Of a stretch of 64,000 bases of DNA, positions 8,317 through 15,993 are shown one piece after another (within the stretch, counting starts at the first letter, position 1; each line of letters opens with the position of its first letter). The stretch is from the NCBI RefSeq assembly GCF_039542305.1, contig NZ_BAABHW010000007.1:1-64000 (forward strand), given 5' to 3'. The stretch is from Roseibacterium beibuensis (GTDB lineage: Bacteria; Pseudomonadota; Alphaproteobacteria; Rhodobacterales; Rhodobacteraceae). The notes beneath the pieces were generated by a model that saw only the letters and a list, made by a program, of their open reading frames with translations, did not search any database and had not been told where the DNA came from. The position numbers and the translations under genes were made by a program.

Positions 8317-8487
8317 TTACGGCGTGCGGCCGCGGATCGCCCGGGCGACCATCGCGATCACGAACAGCGCGATGAAGATGAAGAAGAGGATCTGCGCGAT
8401 GCCAGCCGACGCGCTGGCGATACCGCCAAACCCAAACAGAGCGGCGACAAGCGCGATAACGAGAAAGGTAAGTGCCCAACCAAGCAT
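8317..8487 (-). CDS. DUF1328 small membrane protein (56 aa)
   Basis: The translation MLGWALTFLVIALVAALFGF continues with GGIASASAGIAQI and a second helix ending ARAIRGRTP, the standard DUF1328 (YtjA-like) two-helix protein. AGGAGATAATCC precedes the ATG at 8487. Such proteins are typical of general stress regulons; the biochemical role is unknown. An EcfG-type promoter lies 33 bases upstream and a terminator follows, so it is a single-gene unit. Confidence 0.9.
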   Translation of the reverse strand: MLGWALTFLVIALVAALFGFGGIASASAGIAQILFFIFIALFVIAMVARAIRGRTP

Positions 8488-8519
8488 TGGATTATCTCCT
8501 GTTCAGCTACTGAGGAGAT

Positions 8520-8544
8520 AACCCGGACCGGTGCCGGTGGTTCC
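8520..8544 (-). promoter_or_regulatory. EcfG-type promoter for DUF1328
   Basis: Minus strand GGAAC (8544-8540), 16 bases, GGTT (8523-8520). The same -10 variant GGTT is used at the phyR-nepR promoter. Confidence 0.75.
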
Positions 8545-8552
8545 CGGAAAAC

Positions 8553-8924
8553 CTAGAAAACCGCCAGTTCCCTGAGTAGCCGCGTCACGTCTTCGGTGCG
8601 GAACGGTTGCGCCAGGACATGCACGCCGCACGTCGCGACCGCGTTTTCCGCGCCCGGTCCCGTCAGCGTACCATCACCGTCGAACACCACCACCGGAACA
8701 CCGCCATCCGCCCAGGCACGGACATGGTCCGCCGACAAAATGTCGGGGACGCGCCCCGCGACAAAGGCAATCCGGATATTGCCACGCACCTCATCTGCCA
8801 AAGCGGGGACGACATCGACCTTCGTCGCACCGGCGGAGATCAGGATATCCTGAAGATCCTGCGCCACGAAGGGGTCGGGATGCACGATCAAGCAGCACGG
8901 CTCTAGGGTGGACTGGTACGTCAT
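8553..8924 (-). CDS. Stand-alone receiver-like protein (123 aa)
   Basis: The protein begins LIVHPDPFVAQDLQDILISAGA, which matches the first strand and helix of a CheY-like receiver where acidic residues normally bind Mg; one is replaced by His-Pro here. The expected phospho-Asp position near IRIAFVAGRVPD appears to be missing, so this may be a pseudo-receiver. VLAQPFRTEDVTRLLREL resembles the KPF end of the fold with Gln for Lys. There is no output domain. No clear ribosome site precedes the ATG. Confidence 0.65.
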   Translation of the reverse strand: MTYQSTLEPCCLIVHPDPFVAQDLQDILISAGATKVDVVPALADEVRGNIRIAFVAGRVPDILSADHVRAWADGGVPVVVFDGDGTLTGPGAENAVATCGVHVLAQPFRTEDVTRLLRELAVF

Positions 8925-9095
8925 CGAACGCCTGACACAGGAGGGCACGCTGTGCCCGGTTAGTTAAGTGTTGCCTCGGGATACGGCGCTCCTGCCGCGA
9001 GGCGATACTGCCTGACATGCGTGGAAACACAAGTGACGCTGACAATTCTTTTGCTCGATGGGGTTGCGGGGGTGCATCGCGCGCGGAAACGCGAA

Positions 9096-9121
9096 AACGC
9101 CCGGGCAACTTCCCGGGCGTT
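9096..9121 (-). terminator. Terminator after the PLDc_N gene
   Basis: AACGCCCGGG (9096-9105) pairs perfectly with CCCGGGCGTT (9112-9121), followed on the minus strand by TTTT. It closes the operon running from 9771 to 9151. Confidence 0.85.
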
Positions 9122-9150
9122 CAATGTTTTCCAAGGGTTGCAGGTTGGGT

Positions 9151-9342
9151 CTATACCGATTGCTTGTTGGCCCGGGGACCAAGGATCAACCACAGGATGA
9201 AGCCCAGAAGCGGCAACAGGATGATGAGCAAGGCCCACAGAACCTTTTTCCCGGTCGAGACCGAAGATCCGATCACCGAGATCAGCGCCCAAAGGTCGAG
9301 GATAAGGAGGATGAAGCCACCGATTCCCGTCAATTCCATCAT
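9151..9342 (-). CDS. PLDc_N-domain small membrane protein (63 aa)
   Basis: Two hydrophobic helices around a short basic turn (SSVSTGKKVLWALLIILLPLLGFILWLILGPR) match the PLDc_N two-helix domain that often occurs alone. GAGGAGACAGAC precedes the first of two Met codons. It is the last gene of a three-gene stress operon 13 bases after the DUF2945 gene. Function unknown; presumably envelope-related. Confidence 0.85.
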   Translation of the reverse strand: MMELTGIGGFILLILDLWALISVIGSSVSTGKKVLWALLIILLPLLGFILWLILGPRANKQSV

Positions 9343-9355
9343 GTCTGTCTCCTCT

Positions 9356-9571
9356 TCAACTTGCTTGTTCGAGTTCCGTGCAGGACTTCAGGACGCGATC
9401 TCCATCAGCCTGTTCGATCATGAAGGCGGGTTCGTCCTTCGACGTGTTGCGCGACACCTCTGAACCCTTGATCCGGCGGGTCACGTCGCTGTCGAAGCGT
9501 TCGACGATTTCGCCTGTTCCTTCACCAGTACCCCAGGTCCATTTCACGCGCTCACCGGTGGAAAACCTCAT
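9356..9571 (-). CDS. DUF2945 protein with Tudor-like fold (71 aa)
   Basis: MRFSTGERVKWTWGTGEGTG followed by VERFDSDVTRRIKG and later EPAFMIEQADGDRVLKS is the DUF2945 pattern, a small barrel related to Tudor domains. The ATG at 9571 overlaps the stop of the preceding gene as ATGA. Its place in an EcfG-promoter operon agrees with the family's frequent stress-cluster location. The binding partner is unknown. Confidence 0.8.
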   Translation of the reverse strand: MRFSTGERVKWTWGTGEGTGEIVERFDSDVTRRIKGSEVSRNTSKDEPAFMIEQADGDRVLKSCTELEQAS

Positions 9572-9771
9572 GGCGACACCTCGTCGATCGGCATGACGCA
9601 GACCTGCGAGGGGTCGATACACTCCGTTTCAGCATGCGTGATGCCCGCCATGCCGAGCGACACGAACGCCATCAGGCACAGGGCCGAGACAGCCACGAAA
9701 CTGCCGAACGCGATACGGCGGAGCGCGATCTGCGGCGTGTCGGCGGGGTCGGGTTTGCTACCATAGTTCAT
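9568..9771 (-). CDS. Small membrane or secreted protein (67 aa), first in operon
   Basis: Polar N-terminus, one hydrophobic helix (FGSFVAVSALCLMAFVSLGMA) and a short periplasmic tail with two Cys (ETECIDPSQVCVMP) that could form a disulfide. No family recognised. It is the first gene behind an EcfG-type promoter and is coupled to DUF2945 by a 4-base overlap. Confidence 0.6.
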   Translation of the reverse strand: MNYGSKPDPADTPQIALRRIAFGSFVAVSALCLMAFVSLGMAGITHAETECIDPSQVCVMPIDEVSP

Positions 9772-9793
9772 CGTAACCTCCGTTCACGACCCC

Positions 9794-9818
9794 AACGTGG
9801 CAGGGCCATCGAGGTTCC
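9794..9818 (-). promoter_or_regulatory. EcfG-type promoter
   Basis: Minus strand GGAAC (9818-9814), 16 bases, CGTT (9797-9794): an exact consensus match, 22 bases before the start of the three-gene operon. Confidence 0.82.
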
Positions 9819-9846
9819 CTGCCCTCCGGCAAGGATCGAAACCGAC

Positions 9847-10671
9847 CTATTTCGCGCCGTGACTGTTTTCGTCCGGGGGCGGCTCCACCTCGGCCTTGAC
9901 CTGCCCCCAGGCGAGCAAGGCGAAGACCAGCGTGCCGCCAAAGATGTTCCCGGCCAGGATGGGCAGGAACACATCGCCAATCGCCTCGCCGATCATCAAC
10001 CGGCCATCCAGCAGCATGACCCACACCTCGACCGCGCCCGCGATGACGTGGGTGAAGTCACCCGCCGCGATCAGCCACGTGAACAGGACAATAATCCAGA
10101 CCTCGTTGCCGCTCTGGCCCGGCATCATCCAGACGATGCCCGCCACAAGCACACCCGCAGGAATGGCGCGCAGAAAGGCTTCGAGCGGCGGAAAGCCCGT
10201 GGCATGGGCCGACAGGTCGAAAATGGCGGCACGCAGTTCGGGCGAGAACGCCTCGGCATGCACGAAAAACGCACCGGCCAGCGCAGCGCCGGCCACGTTG
10301 GCCACAAGGACGATCCCCCACAGCCGCAGAACGAGAACCACGCAGCGCTTCGAGCGTTCGGCGACCAGGGGCAGAATGGTGGTGATGGTGTTCTCGGTAA
10401 ACAGCTGCATCCGGCCCAGGATGACCATCAGGAAACCGAAACTGTATCCGAGGTTCTCGACCAATGGGCGCCAGCTTGTATCCGGCAAATGGCTGCGGAA
10501 CACGGCCTCGGCCAAGACGGAGAACGAGATCAGGATACCCGCCGCCAAACCCGACCAGATCAGCGATTTCGTGGGCCGTTCCAGCTCTTCATCGCCGTCA
10601 CGACGGACCACTTCGTAGATCATCTTGGAGTTGAGGCGCGTCGCCTCGCGAATGGCTTGTTCTGTTTCCAA
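9847..10671 (-). CDS. Formate/nitrite transporter (FNT) family channel
   Basis: Six hydrophobic segments across 274 residues with FNT features: SLIWSGLAAGILISFSVLAEA at helix 1, GYSFGFLMVILGRMQLFTENT at helix 2 and MMPGQSGNEVWIIVLFTWLIA before helix 5. The subfamily is closer to YfdC-like members found with stress genes than to FocA/NirC, so the substrate is open. The start codon appears to be TTG at 10671, supported by GGAGAAAG six bases before it. It has its own EcfG-type promoter. Confidence 0.82.
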   Translation of the reverse strand: METEQAIREATRLNSKMIYEVVRRDGDEELERPTKSLIWSGLAAGILISFSVLAEAVFRSHLPDTSWRPLVENLGYSFGFLMVILGRMQLFTENTITTILPLVAERSKRCVVLVLRLWGIVLVANVAGAALAGAFFVHAEAFSPELRAAIFDLSAHATGFPPLEAFLRAIPAGVLVAGIVWMMPGQSGNEVWIIVLFTWLIAAGDFTHVIAGAVEVWVMLLDGRLMIGEAIGDVFLPILAGNIFGGTLVFALLAWGQVKAEVEPPPDENSHGAK

Positions 10672-10696
10672 AGTCTTTCTCCGTTACCCGTCTGCA

Positions 10697-10722
10697 AACG
10701 CGCCGGCTGTGATGGGTGTTCC
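10697..10722 (-). promoter_or_regulatory. EcfG-type promoter for the FNT gene
   Basis: Minus strand GGAAC (10722-10718), 17 bases, CGTT (10700-10697), 25 bases before the TTG start. Confidence 0.78.
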
Positions 10723-10750
10723 CGATGCAGGCGGCCTGTCGGAATGAAAA

Positions 10751-10776
10751 AGGCCCCGGCTGTGACACCGGGGCCT
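10751..10776 (-). terminator. Terminator after phyR
   Basis: AGGCCCCGG (10751-10759) pairs with CCGGGGCCT (10768-10776); on the minus strand TTTTT follows. It ends the phyR transcript. Confidence 0.85.
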
Positions 10777-10796
10777 CCTGCGCGGTGACAGGTGGA

Positions 10797-11636
10797 TCAG
10801 ATCGCGACGTCCATCTTCTCGGTCGAGGCGAAGAACATCGCCTGGCTGACGGCGGCGCGCACCTGTTGTTCCGAATAGGGCTTGGTGATCAGGAAAGCCG
10901 GTTCGGGCCGCTCGCCCGTCAGCAGACGTTCGGGGAAAGCGGTGATGAAGATGACCGGACGGTCCCCCAAGTCCGCCAGCAGCGTGTTCACCGCGTCGAT
11001 CCCCGAGGATTTATCGGCAAGCTGGATATCGGCAAGGATCAGGTCCGGCACCCTGGCCTTGCCCTTGGCGATCGCGTCGTCACGGGTGCGGGCCGTGTCG
11101 GTCACGTTGTGGCCCATGCCGGTGACGATCGACTTGAGGTCCATCGCGATGATGCCTTCGTCCTCGATGATCAGGATGTCACCTGTCACCAAGTCGCCCA
11201 TTTCCTCCATGGCCCGAGAGACAAGATCTTCGGCCTCGTCCGTCGACACGTCCATGATCGCGCCGATGGCGTCATACCCGAAACCTTCGACCGAGTGCAG
11301 AAGGAGCGCTTCGCGGCTGTTGGCGGTCAGGCGGCTCAGCCGTTCATGCGCGCGCGCCTCGCGCGGGTCGCCGGGCGTCGCCTCGCCCGCCAGATCGCCC
11401 TCGACCGGCGCGCCGGAGCTCGACCAGAGACCGTGGAAAGTGTGAAAGAGCCCCACCTTCACCGACGGCGCGGTCTTCAGCAGGCCGGGATCCGCGACGA
11501 TGACTTCAAGCGCGGCAAGCGCGTAGCGATCCCCGGTGTCCTGCTGCCCGGTCAGGGCGCGCGCATAGCGGCGCAGATAGGGCAATTCGGCCACAAGCTG
11601 GCTGCTGACATCCGGGGTAGACGATGCGGTGGTCAT
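10797..11636 (-). CDS. phyR: General stress response regulator PhyR
   Basis: PhyR is the anti-anti-sigma factor of the alphaproteobacterial general stress response: when phosphorylated it binds NepR and frees EcfG. The 279-residue protein has the diagnostic order. Residues ~13-145 are a sigma-like domain (ELPYLRRYARALTG, then VEGFGYDAIGAIM); residues ~153-270 are a receiver with acidic pocket EDE (158-160) and phospho-acceptor Asp203 in LADIQ, and a FLITKPY Lys. The ATG at 11636 follows GGAGAACATAC. It is divergent from nepR-ecfG across a shared palindromic promoter. Confidence 0.96.
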   Translation of the reverse strand: MTTASSTPDVSSQLVAELPYLRRYARALTGQQDTGDRYALAALEVIVADPGLLKTAPSVKVGLFHTFHGLWSSSGAPVEGDLAGEATPGDPREARAHERLSRLTANSREALLLHSVEGFGYDAIGAIMDVSTDEAEDLVSRAMEEMGDLVTGDILIIEDEGIIAMDLKSIVTGMGHNVTDTARTRDDAIAKGKARVPDLILADIQLADKSSGIDAVNTLLADLGDRPVIFITAFPERLLTGERPEPAFLITKPYSEQQVRAAVSQAMFFASTEKMDVAI

Positions 11637-11663
11637 GTATGTTCTCCTGTCCAGGCATTTTTT

Positions 11664-11694
11664 ATGGAACCAACTGGGCCCGAGTTGGTTCCAT
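11664..11694. promoter_or_regulatory. Palindromic bidirectional EcfG-type promoter between phyR and nepR
   Basis: A perfect 12-bp inverted repeat (ATGGAACCAACT at 11664-11675; AGTTGGTTCCAT at 11683-11694) around seven bases. Each strand reads GGAAC-N16-GGTT: plus 11666-11670 and 11687-11690, minus 11692-11688 and 11671-11668. The -35 box of one promoter overlaps the -10 box of the other. It serves phyR leftward and nepR-ecfG rightward. Confidence 0.8.
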
Positions 11695-11728
11695 GCAAAG
11701 ACGGATTTTTGGACAATCGACGGACGCC

Positions 11729-11896
11729 ATGGCACAACAGCAGAAAAAGTCGAGCATCGACAAGCAGATAGACGAGAACCTCAAGCGCGTCTTCGATCAG
11801 ACGCTGAACGAGGAACTTCCGGAAAAATTTCTCGATCTGATCTCTCAGTTGAAGGCGAAGGAAAGCGCCGATGGGGGGGCCGAGAATGGAAAGTGA
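11729..11896 (+). CDS. nepR: Anti-sigma factor NepR
   Basis: A 55-residue protein whose core IDKQIDENLKRVFDQTLNEE continues LPEKFLDLISQLK. These are the two helices that clamp EcfG or PhyR. NepR sequesters EcfG in unstressed cells. The ATG at 11729 gives the usual NepR size. It overlaps ecfG by 11 bases and lies just downstream of the bidirectional promoter, as in most alphaproteobacterial GSR loci. Confidence 0.93.
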   Translation: MAQQQKKSSIDKQIDENLKRVFDQTLNEELPEKFLDLISQLKAKESADGGAENGK

Positions 11897-12452
11897 GACC
11901 AGCAAGGGCAATGATCCCCGCGACGAGATCGTCGAACATCTTGGTGCTCTGCGGGCGTTTGCACGCTCGCTCGCGCGCAATCCCGCGACGGCGGACGACC
12001 TCGTGCAGGACACGATCGTCAAGGCATGGTCGAATATCGACAAGTTCAAACCCGGCACCAACATGCGCGCCTGGCTGTTCACGATCCTGCGCAACACCTA
12101 CTATTCGCTGCACCGCAAACGCTCGCGCGAAGTCGCGGATGTGGACGGTGAAATCGCCGGCCAGTTGTCAGAGAAACCGGCCCATGACGGACGCCTCGCG
12201 CTTGGGGAATTCGCCGAGGCCTTCGCGACCCTGACCGACGAGCAGCGCGAAGTGCTTCTTCTCGTCGGCGCATCGGGCTTTTCCTACGAGGAAGCGGCCG
12301 AGATGTGCGGTTGTGCCGTCGGCACGATCAAGAGCCGCGCCAATCGCGCCCGCAAACGCCTGGCCGAGGTGATGAAGCTCGAAGACGGCGACGCGCTCGA
12401 AATGACGGATGCCGCGACGATGGCCGTCGTGAACGGTCGGCCCGCTGCATGA
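11886..12452 (+). CDS. ecfG: General stress ECF sigma factor EcfG
   Basis: A 188-residue ECF sigma factor. Region 2 has FARSLARNPATADDLVQDTIVKAW and FKPGTNMRAWLFTILRNTYY; region 4 has LTDEQREVLLLVGASGFSYEEAAEMCGCAVGTIKSRANRARKRL, a classic helix-turn-helix. Gene order phyR / nepR-ecfG and the GGAAC-type boxes around it identify the EcfG group. It overlaps nepR upstream and the histidine kinase downstream (ATGA at 12449), so the three form one transcript. Confidence 0.95.
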   Translation: MESETSKGNDPRDEIVEHLGALRAFARSLARNPATADDLVQDTIVKAWSNIDKFKPGTNMRAWLFTILRNTYYSLHRKRSREVADVDGEIAGQLSEKPAHDGRLALGEFAEAFATLTDEQREVLLLVGASGFSYEEAAEMCGCAVGTIKSRANRARKRLAEVMKLEDGDALEMTDAATMAVVNGRPAA

Positions 12453-14239
12453 ACGCGACCAGTACGCGGCGCACGCGCCGCTTCCGGAGCCTGCGCACGC
12501 GCCTTGTCGTCGTGCTCAGCCTTGCGATCCTGCCGCTCGGCCTGCTGGCCGTGCAGCAGACCCGGGCCGTCATTTCCGACGCCCGGGAGCTTGAGGAACA
12601 GGACATCCTGTTGCGCACAGGCAGCGCCGCGGGGGCGGAACAGGCCTTGCTCCGCCGCGCCTACGGGGCTGCGCATGCCCTGGGCCTTGCCGCGATGGAA
12701 CTGACCGAGGATGACGCCGCCTGCGATGCGCTCATGCGCCGCTTTGTCGACTCCTCCGCCGCGTTCAGCTTTGCCGGTGTTGCCAATGCCGATGGCCTGT
12801 TGTCCTGCACCAGCGGCGGTTCGATGGACATCTCGGAGGAAACCGCGTGGCTCGACCTCGTGGAACGCCCCGAACCAAGGGTGTCGGTCAACCGCGAAGG
12901 CCCGTTTTCGGGGCAGTCGGTGGTGGTTGTCACCATGCCGATCATCGACCCCGAAACCGACGATTTTCAGGGCGCGGCCTATGTGTCCCTGCCCCACAGC
13001 CTGACCGATACCTTGCTGCAAGCGGGCGTGGACGATGTCATGCTTGCGCTGATCGACAACGAGGGCAATGTCCTGTCGGCCAGTACCGGCATCGACGACG
13101 TGGGCGTTTTCGAGAACCTCAACGTGCGCCCGATGGAGTACGGACCTGCGAATGACGGCACCACCTTCACCATCGAACTTGAGGACGGGACCGAACGCCT
13201 TGCCGCGCTGGTTCCCCTGATCGCGGATCGCATCTATGTGCTGGGGCTTTGGACATCGGCGCGCGCCGAATACAGCCTGCCCCTCTTCGGAGAGGCGGCG
13301 GCAACCGTCCCGATCCTGATCTGGGTGGTGGCGCTTGTCGTGGCGGTGATGGCCATCGACCGGATGGTCCTGCGCCATCTGACCGAGTTGCGCCGCCGCA
13401 TGGCGGGGTTCTCGATCGACGACCCGTCCGACAGTTTCGCCATTCTCGACCGCCCGCCCGCCGAGATCGGGCAGATCGCCGGGACCTATAACCGGATGGT
13501 CGACCGTCTCTTGGCCGACCGGGCCGAGATGAAGGAAAACCTGCGCGAAAAGGAGTTGCTCCTGCGCGAGGTGCACCACCGCGTGAAGAACAACCTCCAG
13601 CTCATCGCGTCGATCCTGAACATGCAGTTGCGCAGCGTGCCCGACGGGATCGCGCACAAGGTGCTGCGCCGCGTTCAGGCGCGGGTGATGAGCCTCGCGA
13701 CGATCCACAAGGCGCTCTATACCGGCACGCAGATGTCCACGGTCCGGGCCGACCGCCTGTTGCAGGAGGTCGTTCAAGCCGCCTTCAATGTCGGGGTTCC
13801 CTCCGGACAGCAGATCAGGACCAGCTTCACCTCGGACGATATCCAGCTTGTTCCCGACCAGGCCGTGCCACTGGCGCTATTGGCCAACGAGATGGTGACG
13901 AATGCCACCAAGTATCTTGGGCGGCCCGCATCTGGACGCCCCGAGATCGAGGTGCGCATGTATCGGACCGAAGGCTTTCAGGTGCATCTCGTGGTGGAAA
14001 ACACCGTTGGAGAGCCGGTGCAGGAGGTCGAGGGCAGCGATGGCACGGGCCTTGGGGCGCGGCTGATCGAAGGCTTCGTCGCGCAATTGGGCGGCGAGAT
14101 GGACCTGACCGAGACGGATGAGCGTTACAGGGTCGAGATAAGTTTCATCAAGTTCCGGCCGGATCAGGAGGATGGCACCGCCGACGCCGATGAGTCCGAC
14201 CCCGACCCGGCCACGGAACGGGAGGACAGCGCCGCCTGA
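12449..14239 (+). CDS. Membrane sensor histidine kinase (HisKA_2/HWE type), likely PhyR kinase
   Basis: 596 residues: a first membrane helix at ~16-36, an extracytoplasmic sensor region (~40-280) with several Cys, a second helix at ~285-310 (ATVPILIWVVALVVAVMAID), a HAMP-like linker, then a HisKA_2 dimerisation domain with LLREVHHRVKNNLQLIASIL (phospho-His about residue 377) and an ATPase domain with LANEMVTNATKY (N box) and GTGLGARLI (G box). Position directly behind ecfG with overlapping start makes it the best candidate for the kinase feeding PhyR. Confidence 0.88.
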   Translation: MNATSTRRTRRFRSLRTRLVVVLSLAILPLGLLAVQQTRAVISDARELEEQDILLRTGSAAGAEQALLRRAYGAAHALGLAAMELTEDDAACDALMRRFVDSSAAFSFAGVANADGLLSCTSGGSMDISEETAWLDLVERPEPRVSVNREGPFSGQSVVVVTMPIIDPETDDFQGAAYVSLPHSLTDTLLQAGVDDVMLALIDNEGNVLSASTGIDDVGVFENLNVRPMEYGPANDGTTFTIELEDGTERLAALVPLIADRIYVLGLWTSARAEYSLPLFGEAAATVPILIWVVALVVAVMAIDRMVLRHLTELRRRMAGFSIDDPSDSFAILDRPPAEIGQIAGTYNRMVDRLLADRAEMKENLREKELLLREVHHRVKNNLQLIASILNMQLRSVPDGIAHKVLRRVQARVMSLATIHKALYTGTQMSTVRADRLLQEVVQAAFNVGVPSGQQIRTSFTSDDIQLVPDQAVPLALLANEMVTNATKYLGRPASGRPEIEVRMYRTEGFQVHLVVENTVGEPVQEVEGSDGTGLGARLIEGFVAQLGGEMDLTETDERYRVEISFIKFRPDQEDGTADADESDPDPATEREDSAA

Positions 14240-14267
14240 TCGTTCCGCAAGAAAGGGACCACCGCAG

Positions 14268-15788
14268 ATGCTCGACCCGACCGACCAGGACAACACAGGG
14301 ACAGACCCGGCGGTGGCCCCGATCACGGAGTTCGAGCTGTTGCTGACAGCGGCCGAGGCATGGCCCGCCTTCGAGCGGCTTTGCCTTGGCGCGCAGCGCT
14401 CGATCCGGGCGTGTTTCCGGGTTTTCGACCTGACCACCGCCTTGCGCAGCCACGAGGCGCGCGAGATCGGCGAAACCTGGGTCGACCTCTTGCTGCACGT
14501 TTTGAACAAGGGCGTGGATGTCGAGATCGTCGTGACGGATTTCGACCCGATCCTTGCCACGGACGATCACCGCCGCAGCTGGTCGAGCGCGCGGCAACTG
14601 GCGGCGGTCAACGAATTGGCCGATGGCGGGAGCTTGCGTTTCCAGATCGCCATGCATCCCGCGCGCGTGGGGCTGGTGCCGCGCAGCCTGTTCAATCCCA
14701 AGATCGGCAACGAATTGCAGGAGAAGGACCCCGATCCCCTGACCCCGCATCTCGCGCGCAAGGCGGAGAGCGGGAAGCTCTCGCTCGTGCCGGCCACCCA
14801 TCACCAGAAACTGGCCGTGATCGACGGGGAACAGCTTTATATCGGCGGCCTCGACCTGAACGAGCGCCGCTTCGACGACACGCAGCATGATCGCCCGTCG
14901 GAAGACACGTGGCAGGACATGCAGGCCATCGTGCGTGGCCCGGTCGTTGCAGCGGCCGAGGCGCATCTGCGCGGTTTCCGCGCCGTGACCGAAGGGCGGG
15001 CCGATCCGCCCCCGCCCGCGCCAGGGTTCCTGCGGACGCTGTCGGCCAAGCGCGCGGTAGAGTTGGTCCACATCGCGCCGCAAACCGTGCTGGCCGAGAT
15101 CGAGCAGGCGCATCTCGACGCAATCGGGCGGGCACAGTCGCTCATCTACCTCGAAACCCAGTTCTTCCGGCACAAGCCGCTGGCGCAGGCGCTGGCCGAT
15201 GCCGCGCGCGAAAAACCCGGGCTTGCCTGTGTGCTGGTCATGCCCGGCGCACCCGAGGACGTGGCCTTCGACGGCAACCGCCGCGCAGATGCCGCCTTGG
15301 GCGCGCAGAAAACCTGCGAGGCGCTGGACCTGCTGACAGACGGGTTCGGGGACCGCGTGGCCATAGCCTCACCGGTGCAGCCGCGCCCGGCGCAGGCCCC
15401 TGATGCGCCGGACGCCATCGCGGGCGCGCCCATCGTCTACGTCCATTCCAAGCTGTCGATCTTCGACACGCGCGAAGCGATCCTGTCCTCGGCCAATCTG
15501 AATGGCCGCAGCCTGCGCTGGGATACCGAGGCGGGCTTGCACCTGACCCTCGCGGACCGGGTGGCAGACACGCGCCACCGCGCGCTGGCCCATTGGCTGG
15601 GCGCAGAGGCCCCGACCGAGGCGGAGCTTTCGGACGGCCCGGCCTTCGTCGCGCGTTTGCGCCGGATGCTGGATCAGAACGCGGCGCAATCGCCGCAGGA
15701 CCGGCGCCACTTCCTCGTGCCCTATGATCGCAGCCGCGACCGGGAGCTTGCCCGCCCGATCCCCGGCGTGCCCGACGAGATGGTCTGA
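14268..15788 (+). CDS. Phospholipase D-like protein (506 aa)
   Basis: Two HKD motifs are present: THHQKLAVIDGEQLYIGGLD (~182-201) and VHSKLSIFDTREAILSSANL (~391-410). Together they form one active site typical of PLD phosphodiesterases and phosphatidyl transferases. There is no signal peptide or membrane helix, suggesting a cytosolic or peripheral enzyme. The ATG at 14268 is 28 bases after the kinase stop, so it may be the last gene of the nepR operon. No EcfG box at the right spacing was found directly upstream. Substrate unknown. Confidence 0.85.
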   Translation: MLDPTDQDNTGTDPAVAPITEFELLLTAAEAWPAFERLCLGAQRSIRACFRVFDLTTALRSHEAREIGETWVDLLLHVLNKGVDVEIVVTDFDPILATDDHRRSWSSARQLAAVNELADGGSLRFQIAMHPARVGLVPRSLFNPKIGNELQEKDPDPLTPHLARKAESGKLSLVPATHHQKLAVIDGEQLYIGGLDLNERRFDDTQHDRPSEDTWQDMQAIVRGPVVAAAEAHLRGFRAVTEGRADPPPPAPGFLRTLSAKRAVELVHIAPQTVLAEIEQAHLDAIGRAQSLIYLETQFFRHKPLAQALADAAREKPGLACVLVMPGAPEDVAFDGNRRADAALGAQKTCEALDLLTDGFGDRVAIASPVQPRPAQAPDAPDAIAGAPIVYVHSKLSIFDTREAILSSANLNGRSLRWDTEAGLHLTLADRVADTRHRALAHWLGAEAPTEAELSDGPAFVARLRRMLDQNAAQSPQDRRHFLVPYDRSRDRELARPIPGVPDEMV

Positions 15789-15811
15789 GAAACCCGGTCC
15801 ACAAAGAAAGA

Positions 15812-15837
15812 AGCCGCCATGCAAAGGCATGGCGGCT
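15812..15837. terminator. Hairpin between converging PLD and amidotransferase genes
   Basis: AGCCGCCATGC (15812-15822) pairs perfectly with GCATGGCGGCT (15827-15837) around AAAG. The T-rich flank is on the minus-strand exit side (CTTTCTTTG), so it best serves the leftward amidoligase-amidotransferase transcript; it could also slow the rightward one. The rest of 15838-15990 shows nothing. Confidence 0.6.
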
Positions 15838-15993
15838 CAGTCGAGGGAACAATGGTCGGGCGCGGCGCCTCTAATTCGGGGACAGGACGGGCACCGCGCC
15901 CGGGGGCAAAACGAAGCTGGAAAATCGGGGACAGATCTGCTTCGCCTTGTTGTTGAAAGAACGCCGCCAAAGCGCTGTGGTTCCCCAGTTTTT

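Noticed and set aside
9356..9418. GTTCC upstream of PLDc_N as a further EcfG promoter
   Set aside because: No CGTT-like box at 16 or 17 bases; the gene is better explained as the last in the operon from 9771.
14210..14267. GGAAC and CGTT upstream of the PLD-like gene as an EcfG promoter
   Set aside because: The two boxes are 21 bases apart, outside the 16-17 range.
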